From assembly GCA_963169175.1 (NCBI GenBank), contig CAUJFK010000379.1, forward strand, positions 1 to 5,658: a DNA stretch of 5,658 nt, read 5' to 3'. Made by a program: the position numbers and the translations under genes. The notes below the pieces were generated by a model. That model did not search any database. It was not told the DNA's origin and saw only the letters and a list, made by a program, of their open reading frames with translations. Position 1 is the first letter of the stretch; each line of letters starts with the position of its first letter. This DNA comes from Acidobacteriota bacterium (GTDB taxonomy: Bacteria; Acidobacteriota; Blastocatellia; Pyrinomonadales; Pyrinomonadaceae). Shown piece by piece: positions 1 through 5,228 of this stretch.

Positions 1-389
1 GTGTTGTCCGGCAAGAACGAATAGTGCGTATTGGCATAGGTGTAGCCAAGCTTTGAATTGCGTTTCCAAATCGTAGCACCCGTTGACCGGTACGGCCCTT
101 CGACCGGCGCGGTGTCTTCGATCCAACCTGTTCCGCCAAGGTTGAAAGATTGCATAACGCGGATGATCGGTGTGCCGGGAACGGGCTGTCCGGTGGTACA
201 GTCATATTCCATCGGCACATTGACCTGTTCCCAGACGCCAACCAATGTCGGCCCAAATAGCTCCGGAAGCGAATTATTCGATCGACCGCCAACTGTATTC
301 TGGCCGAAAGCCATCGATGCCCCGAAGGTCGCGGCAAATATCATCGTTATTGCGGCCAAGGCCGCCTGAATTGTATTTTGTGCTTTCAT
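1..389 (-). CDS. Secreted protein of unknown function, 3' end cut off by the window edge
   Basis: An open frame reads leftward from ATG at 389-387 to the window edge without a stop: 129 visible codons. Residues 1-30 form a signal peptide, with a Lys near the N-terminus, an Ala/Ile/Leu/Met-rich core and a likely cleavage site around AFG-Q. The mature part carries a lipocalin-like G-x-W (G51-V-W53), then a segment with Cys64, a Gly-Gly-Thr turn near 85-87, and the pair ATIW/YTYANTHYSF. This layout (GxW, short Cys-containing loop, 'FNxGGT', 'W..., xxYxFxxxFF') resembles an unnamed family of secreted beta-rich proteins common in Acidobacteriota; that match is from memory. The start is supported by an AGGAGA Shine-Dalgarno four bases upstream. 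The gene is divergent from the sigma factor gene, 127 bases away. Its function is unknown; export across the inner membrane is well supported. Confidence 0.8.
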   Translation of the reverse strand, partial: MKAQNTIQAALAAITMIFAATFGASMAFGQNTVGGRSNNSLPELFGPTLVGVWEQVNVPMEYDCTTGQPVPGTPIIRVMQSFNLGGTGWIEDTAPVEGPYRSTGATIWKRNSKLGYTYANTHYSFLPDN

Positions 390-393
390 CTCG

Positions 394-399
394 TCTCCT
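394..399 (-). promoter_or_regulatory. Ribosome binding site of the left-edge secreted protein
   Basis: Read on the minus strand this is AGGAGA, four bases before ATG at 389. It is the only strong Shine-Dalgarno seen next to any start in the window, and it fixes the start of the left-edge gene. Confidence 0.75.
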
Positions 400-469
400 G
401 TTCTTCCTAGTACTCGAGTCATTTTTCTAACTCTATAAACGAAAGCGACATAGGCATGTGCGAAGTCTC

Positions 470-499
470 AAAAAAACTTAAGTCGTTACTAATTTTTTT
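470..499. other. AT-rich divergent control region with A7 and T7 tracts
   Basis: Seven A (470-476) and seven T (493-499) bracket a 16-base segment containing CTTAAG, just upstream of the TATAAT of the sigma gene. The tracts could act as an UP-like element or a bent-DNA segment for the promoter, or could pair as a weak A-T hairpin. No convincing -35 hexamer is seen at the right distance from the TATAAT (the best, TTAAGT at 478-483, matches poorly). Confidence 0.35.
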
Positions 500-502
500 G
501 GT

Positions 503-508
503 TATAAT
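503..508 (+). promoter_or_regulatory. Probable -10 element (TATAAT) of the sigma-kinase operon
   Basis: This is a perfect TATAAT ending 8 bases before the GTG start at 517. With the usual 6-8 base spacing from -10 to the transcription start, the mRNA would begin at about 515-517, giving a leader of zero to two bases. There is no good -35; an AT-rich tract lies upstream. No clear Shine-Dalgarno precedes the GTG, which fits a leaderless message. It is a short motif in AT-rich DNA, so chance occurrence is possible. Confidence 0.5.
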
Positions 509-516
509 GACAGGCT

Positions 517-1092
517 GTGGAAAAAGCCGAACCAGAAACCCCGCAAATTACTGAAATGCTTCGCGATTGGAGCGATGGGAAACCTGAGGCGTTGAATGCT
601 TTAATGCCGATCGTTTATGCCGAGCTTCACCGCCAGGCGGCGCGGTTTTTGAGCAGGGAACGGCCGGGGCATACGCTGCAAACGACCGCGTTGATAAACG
701 AGGCGTATTTGAAATTGATCGACCGGCGAGATGTGGAATGGGAAAGCCGGACGCATTTTTTCGCGGTTGCTGCGAATGCGATGCGATGCATTTTGGTTGA
801 CCACGCGCGAACCAAACATAGGGAAAAACGCGGCGGCGACAATATTAAATTATCGCTCGAAGAAGCAATGCCGGTTGCGGCGAAAGACGACGGCGTCGAC
901 CTGATCGCCCTGGACGAAGCATTGAACAAACTTGCCGTGTTCGACAAGCAGCAGGCCCGCGTTGTCGAACTCCGTTATTTTAGCGGCTTAAGTTTGGATG
1001 AGACCGCTCATGCACTGAACATCTCGCGCGCGACCGTCGCCCGCGATTGGGAATCGGCTCGGGCGTTGCTTTACCACGAGCTGAAACGATAA
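517..1092 (+). CDS. ECF-type RNA polymerase sigma factor, TIGR02999 / Sigma70_ECF family
   Basis: A 191-residue cytoplasmic sigma factor that should direct RNA polymerase to a small set of promoters. Region 2 spans about residues 11-100: the opening ITEMLRDWSDG, the family signature RERPGHTLQTTALINEAYLKL (residues 47-67), then THFFAVAANAMRCILVDHAR (79-98). A linker is followed by region 4 at about 129-190, with helix-turn-helix LSLDETAHALNISRATVARDW (about 158-178). Length and order are normal for the family. GTG at 517 is the only start covering the family N-terminus, because an in-frame TGA lies at 508-510; the next start, ATG 556, would remove 13 residues and begin inside ITEML. Where classic ECF factors have an acidic DAED-like patch in region 2.2, this one has Gln55-Thr56-Thr57-Ala58. 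No anti-sigma gene is adjacent; the stop codon abuts the start of a Ser/Thr kinase gene. The DNA target is unknown. Confidence 0.95.
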   Translation: MEKAEPETPQITEMLRDWSDGKPEALNALMPIVYAELHRQAARFLSRERPGHTLQTTALINEAYLKLIDRRDVEWESRTHFFAVAANAMRCILVDHARTKHREKRGGDNIKLSLEEAMPVAAKDDGVDLIALDEALNKLAVFDKQQARVVELRYFSGLSLDETAHALNISRATVARDWESARALLYHELKR

Positions 1093-3747
1093 GTGACATC
1101 GACAGACCCCCAAAAATGGCACAAGGTCAAAGAGATCTTTTATGCCGCAATGCAGCTTGCCGCGAATGAGCGCGATGCGTTTCTGGTATCGGCTTGCGGA
1201 GCGGACGCCGAACTGCGCCGCGAGGTCGAATTGATGCTTGCGTCATCCGAAGCCGCCGGAAGTTTTATGGAGCGGCCTGCCATCAGCGAAGTCGCGACCG
1301 CAATAGAGCGAAACGGTAAACTTGGCGTCGGCCAAACTTTCAGCCATTACACGATCATTGACCCGATCGGCAAAGGCGGTATGGGCGAAGTTTACGCGGC
1401 TGAAGATACGCGGCTTGACAGAAAGGTCGCATTGAAGATCTTGCCAACGGCCTTCGCGCTTGACGAAGAACGGATGCGGCGGTTTCTTCGCGAGGCAAAG
1501 GCGGCTTCGGCATTGAACCATCCGAACATTTTGACGATCTACGAAAACGGCGATGCCGACGGCATAAACTATATTGCCTCGGAGTTTGTCGAAGGCGGAT
1601 CGTTAAGCGAACGTGTGCGGCACGGGACGCTTGGTATGGATGCCGTTCTTGATATTGCGGTTCAGGCAGCGAGCGCGCTGCAGGCGGCGCACGAAGCGGG
1701 CATCGTTCACCGCGACATTAAACCCGATAATGTGATGGTCCGGCCCGACGGCGTCGTCAAATTGCTCGATTTCGGCATCGCCAAACTATCGGTGTACTTA
1801 CCGGAAACCGGCACGACGGCCGGAATGATAATCGGGACGGCAAATTATATGTCGCCGGAACAGGCCCGCGGCAAAGCGGTTGACGCACGCTCCGATATTT
1901 TCAGTTTCGGGCTTGTGCTGTATGAAATGCTGGCGGGAAAAAAGGCGTTCGAGGCTGACAACGCAATAGACGCTGTCAGTTCAATTCTGCACAATGAAGC
2001 GACTCCGCTGCGACAACTTCTGCCCGACCTGCCGCCGGAGATCGAGAGCATTGTCAATAAAGCAATAAAAAAGGACCGCGAAGAACGTTATCAAAGTGCG
2101 AAAGAACTGTTGGCAGAGTTGAAAGAAGTACGGCAGGATCTGAAGTTTCAAAACAAGCTGGAACGTTCTGCGGCGAACCCGGAAGAACCTGCAACCGAGG
2201 TTCTAGATGCTCCGACGACTTATGATGGCCGTCTCCAAACATCGAGCGCGGAATACATTATCACGCAGATCACACGACGTAAACGTGGCCTGGCGATCGG
2301 CTTTATTATGCTGTTGCTCGCATTCGTTGGTGTTGGCTATTGGTATTTCCAGAACAAGGCGCAGACGTCGAAGCCGATCGAATCGATCGCTGTTATGCCG
2401 TTTGTAAATGATACCGGAAATCCGGACGCCGAATTTCTTTCGGATGGAATTGCCCAAACGCTTATCAGCAGCTTGTCCCAACTCAAATTTCTGAATGTGA
2501 AGGCGCGGTCTTCGGTGTTCGCTTACAAGGGCAAGAATATCGGAAATGCGCAGATCGCAAAGGAGTTGAACATTCAGGCAATCTTAAACGGGCACATCGT
2601 TCAACGCGGCGGCGACCTATCGCTCTATGTCGAATTGGTCGATGCGGCGGCGGACAAAGTTATCTGGAGCCAAACGTATGATCGCCAAATGTCGAACCTT
2701 CCCGTATTGCAGAGTGAGATCGCACACGATGTTGCGAATAATCTGAAAGCCAAGATCTCGGGCGTTGATGGACAGCGGCTGACAAAACGTCACACAGACA
2801 ACGCCGAAGCATATCAACTCTACCTAAAAGGCGACTATGCGTGGAACAAGCATACGCTGGAGTCGATACAAACTGCCATCCAATTTTTCAACCAGGCTCT
2901 TGAAAACGACCCGAACTATGCGTTGGCCTATTGCGGTTTATCCAAATCCTATGGCGTCATCGCCAATAACTATATGCCGCCAAACGAGAATATGCCGAAA
3001 GCAATGGAATACGCATCGAAAGCCATAGCGATCGACGATTCGCTTGCCGAGGCCCACGCCATGTTGGCGGGCGGTATCTTGTATTACGATTGGAACCCCG
3101 CCGAAGCCGAAAAAGAACTGGATCGTGCTCTGGAACTTGATCCGAACAATGCCGTGGCCCACTTTTTCAAGTCCGAGCGGTTAGAGGCAATGGGCCGATA
3201 TGACGACGCGTTGACGGAGAGAAAACGGGCCCTCGAGATCGAACCGCTCTCGCCGCTGTTTAACTGTTATTTTGGAGCTACTTATTATTACAAAGGTGAC
3301 CTCGTTCGATCGGTCGAACTGCTTCAACAGGCAGTCGATCTCGAGCCGGGCTACAGCATAACCTATCATTTTTTGGGCATGGCATACGAGCGAAGGAAAA
3401 TGTATGCCGAGGCGATCAGCACATATCAGCGCGGAATTTCGCGAGCAGAACCAAATCCGAAACTAATTGCCAGTCTCGCTCATGCATACGCAATGTCGGG
3501 TGATCGTGATAAGGCGTTCAGAACCCTTGATGAACTCCGCGAATTGTCGAAGAAACGTTATTTTAGCCCGCTTGCTTTCGCCGTCGTCTATGCCGGGCTG
3601 GATGAGAAGGACGAAATGTTTGCGTGGTTGGAAAAGGCATATCAGGCCCGCCCGGCCGATATGCTTTGGCTAAGCGTTGATCCGATATTTGAATTTGTTC
3701 ATGACGATCCGCGATTTAAGGACCTGGTGAAACGCATTGGGGTGTAA
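1093..3747 (+). CDS. Transmembrane Ser/Thr protein kinase with TolB-like and TPR sensor region
   Basis: An 884-residue Hanks-type kinase. Residues 1-75 are a helical N-terminal region often seen in acidobacterial kinases (WHKVKEIF ... LRREVELMLASSE). The kinase domain spans about 86-345: glycine loop GKGGMG (93-98), VALK Lys115, likely helix-C Glu134, catalytic HRDIKPDN (206-213, Asp208), DFG (226-228), GTANYMSPEQ (248-257) and Asp268 in the SDIFSFG segment. All key residues are present, so it should be active. RRKR (395-398) precedes one membrane helix (about 399-418), putting the kinase inside the cell and the C-terminal half outside. That half holds a TolB/FlgO-like N-terminal domain (about 428-535, starting SIAVMPF), then about seven TPR-like units from 571 to 820 and a terminal segment with WLEKAY and DPRFKDL. 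Translation starts at a GTG touching the sigma stop codon, implying coupling. It probably senses an envelope signal and phosphorylates cytoplasmic targets, perhaps the sigma factor. Confidence 0.95.
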   Translation: MTSTDPQKWHKVKEIFYAAMQLAANERDAFLVSACGADAELRREVELMLASSEAAGSFMERPAISEVATAIERNGKLGVGQTFSHYTIIDPIGKGGMGEVYAAEDTRLDRKVALKILPTAFALDEERMRRFLREAKAASALNHPNILTIYENGDADGINYIASEFVEGGSLSERVRHGTLGMDAVLDIAVQAASALQAAHEAGIVHRDIKPDNVMVRPDGVVKLLDFGIAKLSVYLPETGTTAGMIIGTANYMSPEQARGKAVDARSDIFSFGLVLYEMLAGKKAFEADNAIDAVSSILHNEATPLRQLLPDLPPEIESIVNKAIKKDREERYQSAKELLAELKEVRQDLKFQNKLERSAANPEEPATEVLDAPTTYDGRLQTSSAEYIITQITRRKRGLAIGFIMLLLAFVGVGYWYFQNKAQTSKPIESIAVMPFVNDTGNPDAEFLSDGIAQTLISSLSQLKFLNVKARSSVFAYKGKNIGNAQIAKELNIQAILNGHIVQRGGDLSLYVELVDAAADKVIWSQTYDRQMSNLPVLQSEIAHDVANNLKAKISGVDGQRLTKRHTDNAEAYQLYLKGDYAWNKHTLESIQTAIQFFNQALENDPNYALAYCGLSKSYGVIANNYMPPNENMPKAMEYASKAIAIDDSLAEAHAMLAGGILYYDWNPAEAEKELDRALELDPNNAVAHFFKSERLEAMGRYDDALTERKRALEIEPLSPLFNCYFGATYYYKGDLVRSVELLQQAVDLEPGYSITYHFLGMAYERRKMYAEAISTYQRGISRAEPNPKLIASLAHAYAMSGDRDKAFRTLDELRELSKKRYFSPLAFAVVYAGLDEKDEMFAWLEKAYQARPADMLWLSVDPIFEFVHDDPRFKDLVKRIGV

Positions 3748-4039
3748 GATGCAATCGCGCAAAACCGGTATGACTGGACGCGGGCCGGAGCTTGCACAGA
3801 TTGCCTTTCGAATCGATGATAAGGTTACGCCACGAGCGGTCAATGTCACGTCCCTGTTTTGAAAGGTCTGTCATCACGCCGTCAGGCGAGATCTTCATCA
3901 GGCCGTACTTTAGCGTCACGAAAATGTTGTCCTTGCTGTCAACGACGATGAACTGCGGTTCCGGGACAGCGCTCGTTTGCGGCAGGGCCGTTAGGCCAAA
4001 TGCAAAAATGAGGAAAGCGATGAGCGGAAGAATTTTCAT
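3716..4039 (-). pseudogene. Truncated secreted NHL-type beta-propeller protein
   Basis: Starting at ATG 4039-4037, 107 codons run to TAA 3718-3716, the last 32 bases overlapping the convergent kinase gene. Residues 1-20 are a clean signal peptide (MKILPLIAFLIFAFG...). Then come an NHL/SMP-30-type blade, FIVVDSKDNIFVT ... GLMKISPDGVMTDLS (about 30-60), and the opening of a second blade, NLIIDSKGNL (72-81), where families of this type normally continue with something like YVAD. Instead the frame passes at residue 82 into a palindrome (3797-3757) and kinase antisense, with Cys/Arg/Ser/His-rich non-propeller sequence. A propeller needs several blades, so this is most likely the 5' remnant of a longer gene. 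The upstream in-frame extension to 4171 translates hairpin and repeat DNA and is not believed. There is no clear Shine-Dalgarno. A short functional exported peptide cannot be excluded. Confidence 0.65.
3757..3797. repeat. Imperfect palindrome after the kinase gene (REP-like)
   Basis: The arms GCGCAA..CCGG (3757-3768) and CCGG...TTGCAC (3784-3797) pair with a small internal loop around a 15-base loop. It starts 10 bases after the kinase stop. No T-tract follows on either strand, so it is not a standard intrinsic terminator. Its right boundary coincides with the point where NHL-like coding on the minus strand ends (codon at 3799-3797), suggesting an inserted or recombined repeat unit. Whether it recurs in the genome cannot be seen here. 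Confidence 0.45.
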
Positions 4040-4049
4040 TATATTATTT

Positions 4050-4065
4050 GCGAAAGCGTATTCGC
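4050..4065. repeat. Small perfect hairpin GCGAA-N6-TTCGC
   Basis: Five-base perfect arms (4050-4054 and 4061-4065) around a six-base loop, just upstream of the truncated NHL gene start. It could lie in that gene's leader. It is short enough to be chance, but it is one of several hairpins clustered in 4050-4217. Confidence 0.3.
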
Positions 4066-4088
4066 TCGCGCGACTTGTTTTTAGCTTA

Positions 4089-4110
4089 ACTACGCTGTTC
4101 ATAGCGTGGT
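4089..4110. repeat. Eight-pair stem-loop upstream of the NHL remnant
   Basis: ACTACGCT (4089-4096) pairs with AGCGTGGT (4103-4110) around the loop GTTCAT, with one G-T pair. On the plus strand a run of five T occurs only 11 bases later (4121-4125), too far for a convincing terminator. It may belong to the same intergenic repeat block as the GC-rich copies to its right, or form a 5' leader structure on the minus strand. Confidence 0.4.
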
Positions 4111-4128
4111 CAATGATAAATTTTTGCT

Positions 4129-4217
4129 GGGAGCGGAGACGGAACCCGGTCGCTACCGCTCTTGGCTGCAATTCCGTTTAGTTCAAGAACCCAGTCGCTA
4201 CCGCTCCCGGTTCTGAC
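4129..4217. repeat. GC-rich REP-like repeat block: two direct copies plus an inverted half
   Basis: Two direct copies, 4142-4165 and 4187-4210, lie exactly 45 bases apart and match at 21 of 24 positions, with the identical 13-base core GTCGCTACCGCTC. To their left, GGGAGCGG (4129-4136) is the perfect inverse of CCGCTCCC (4201-4208). Its GAGCGG can also fold with CCGCTC of the first copy (4156-4161), with GAC/GTC extending the stem. On the minus strand the block begins immediately after the TAA at 4220-4218. This size, GC-rich core, intergenic position and mixed orientation are typical of REP/BIME-type elements. Similar AGCGGTAGCGAC-type strings seem familiar from Blastocatellia intergenic DNA, but that is recollection only. 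Confidence 0.65.
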
Positions 4218-4326
4218 TTAGCTGCACGGCTCGATCGGGGTAAGTGTGTACTTCTCGGTACCGGTGCCCGTATATTTGCCGAGGAAGAAGCGCCAGAACG
4301 ACGGCGAGGACCTTTGCGTTTTTCAT
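4218..4326 (-). pseudogene. Remnant of a small secreted protein gene with a probable frameshift
   Basis: ATG 4326-4324 begins MKNAKVLAVVLALL, a plausible signal-peptide start. In that frame it then reads unremarkable, Arg-rich sequence through the repeat to TAG at 4200-4198. One frame over, the same stretch reads FFLGKYTGTGTEKYTLTPIEPCS and stops at TAA 4220-4218, exactly before the repeat block. Joining the two frames near 4285 (CTTCTTCC, a slippery-looking run) would give a coherent peptide of about 36 residues. A one-base indel in a short or already shortened secreted-protein gene explains this best; a sequencing error is possible. It lies 56 bases downstream of the DUF6683-like gene on the same strand. 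There is no clear Shine-Dalgarno. The family is not recognised. Confidence 0.4.
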
Positions 4327-4382
4327 ATTTTCAGTTTTTGAATCGGGGCGACCGAATCAGAACCGTAACGGCGAACCAATTT

Positions 4383-5168
4383 TTACTTCATTACGATCTG
4401 CCCATCTTCGATTCGGAGATTCTCCGGATCTGTTTTCAGCACCATCTCGATGAGCATTCCGGCCAGTTTCCTGGCGCTGGTGAGCATTTCGGCGTTGTTG
4501 TTCTGTTTGGCTTCGGCGTAGGTGGCGAGCAGTATTCCGCTGAAACCGATAAGCATGTTGTTGAAGCCCTGCTTATCCTTGTTCGCCATGGCGCTGAATT
4601 CCGGTATTTCGTCGAGTGCGCCGTTCATGATCTTGAAATAGTCGTTCACGGCGCCGTCGCCCGGTGTCTCGGCGTCGTGATATACGGTCGCCGCCGCGAC
4701 CGTGAAAAAGGTCAGCCCGCCGGCGATATTGTTCTTAAAACCTCGCGCGGCGGCTTCCTTTTCGTATCCGGCTTTCGTCGCCGAGTATATCTGCTTGATA
4801 AGAGCCTTTTCTTCGGGCGTATCTCCGAGGTTATCGGCAAGCAGCTTACCGGTTTCGACCTTTGGGTCGGGGCGAAACACGCCGCGATTTCGCGCGACCG
4901 TGGGCGGCAGCACAACTGCCTTCTGATCTGAAGTTGCGGCCGAAGCGGGTGCCGCCTGGCGTTCGGCCTTCTCCGCCTTCATCTTGTCGTAAATCTGGCT
5001 CTGAGCGACGCTCGCCTGGCCGAACGAACCGTACACCCTGCCATATCCCGCGACATAGTAGCCGCCCCCGGCGGCCTGGATCTGAGCGCTAGCGATCCCG
5101 CCGGTCAAAAAAACCAACGCCAATGCGAAAATCAATTTCGCCCTGCTCTTGTGAAGTTCTTTTCTCAT
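4383..5168 (-). CDS. Secreted DUF6683-like protein
   Basis: 261 residues. Positively charged N-terminus (MRKELHKSRAK), hydrophobic core (12-24) and likely signal cleavage after ASA (about residue 28), so it is exported. A Gly/Tyr-rich stretch follows (33-50, GGGYYVAGYGRVYGSFG), then a charged, Ala/Lys/Glu-rich and probably disordered linker (60-90). The folded part is about 97-256: FRPDPKVETGKLLADNLG, a helical segment to AAARGF, NNIAGGLTFFTVAAATVYH, then NNMLIGFSGILLATYAEAKQ and a final amphipathic helix ending LRIEDG. The order 'F.P....R..LA', 'G....N.A.A...', 'Q...E.L...' followed by a helix pair resembles DUF6683 as I remember it; function unknown. ATG 5168 is chosen because it gives a standard signal peptide; its Shine-Dalgarno is weak. 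It lies 60 bases downstream of the right-edge gene on the same strand and may be co-transcribed with it. Confidence 0.85.
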   Translation of the reverse strand: MRKELHKSRAKLIFALALVFLTGGIASAQIQAAGGGYYVAGYGRVYGSFGQASVAQSQIYDKMKAEKAERQAAPASAATSDQKAVVLPPTVARNRGVFRPDPKVETGKLLADNLGDTPEEKALIKQIYSATKAGYEKEAAARGFKNNIAGGLTFFTVAAATVYHDAETPGDGAVNDYFKIMNGALDEIPEFSAMANKDKQGFNNMLIGFSGILLATYAEAKQNNNAEMLTSARKLAGMLIEMVLKTDPENLRIEDGQIVMK

Positions 5169-5228
5169 ATGCCGATCAAATTGCTCAAAGTTTTAGGAAA
5201 GTTACCTGCCAAGCCGTCGTGTTGTGCT

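Noticed and set aside
412..419. Perfect palindrome ACTCGAGT as an operator upstream of the left-edge gene
   Set aside because: Eight bases without a second copy or flanking symmetry is too little to support a binding site.
58..430. Plus-strand frames opposite the left-edge gene
   Set aside because: Shadows of the minus-strand secreted protein, which has a signal peptide and an AGGAGA site.
432..437. Minus-strand -10 (TATAGA) for the left-edge gene
   Set aside because: Position is reasonable, but no -35-like hexamer occurs 16-18 bases upstream and the region is AT-rich, so it is not distinguishable from chance.
1093..3747. Possibility that the kinase is a pseudokinase
   Set aside because: The glycine loop, VALK lysine, HRD aspartate, N213 and DFG are all present.
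3757..3800. Rho-independent terminator of the kinase operon
   Set aside because: The stem has mismatches and a 15-base loop, and no T-run follows it.
4040..4171. N-terminal extension of the NHL remnant (start at 4171)
   Set aside because: It would place 44 residues before a perfect signal peptide and is made of hairpin and repeat DNA.
3792..4181. Plus-strand frame of 129 codons after the kinase
   Set aside because: It is antisense to the NHL remnant and its end translates the REP-like repeat; no signal, motif or ribosome site supports it.
4142..4210. CRISPR array
   Set aside because: Only two units, imperfect, with a 21-base gap and an inverted half-copy; the pattern fits a REP-type element better.
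4314..4931. Plus-strand frame of 205 codons opposite the DUF6683-like gene
   Set aside because: Antisense to a gene with a clean signal peptide and domain-like order; its own translation is His/Val/Arg-rich without recognisable motifs.
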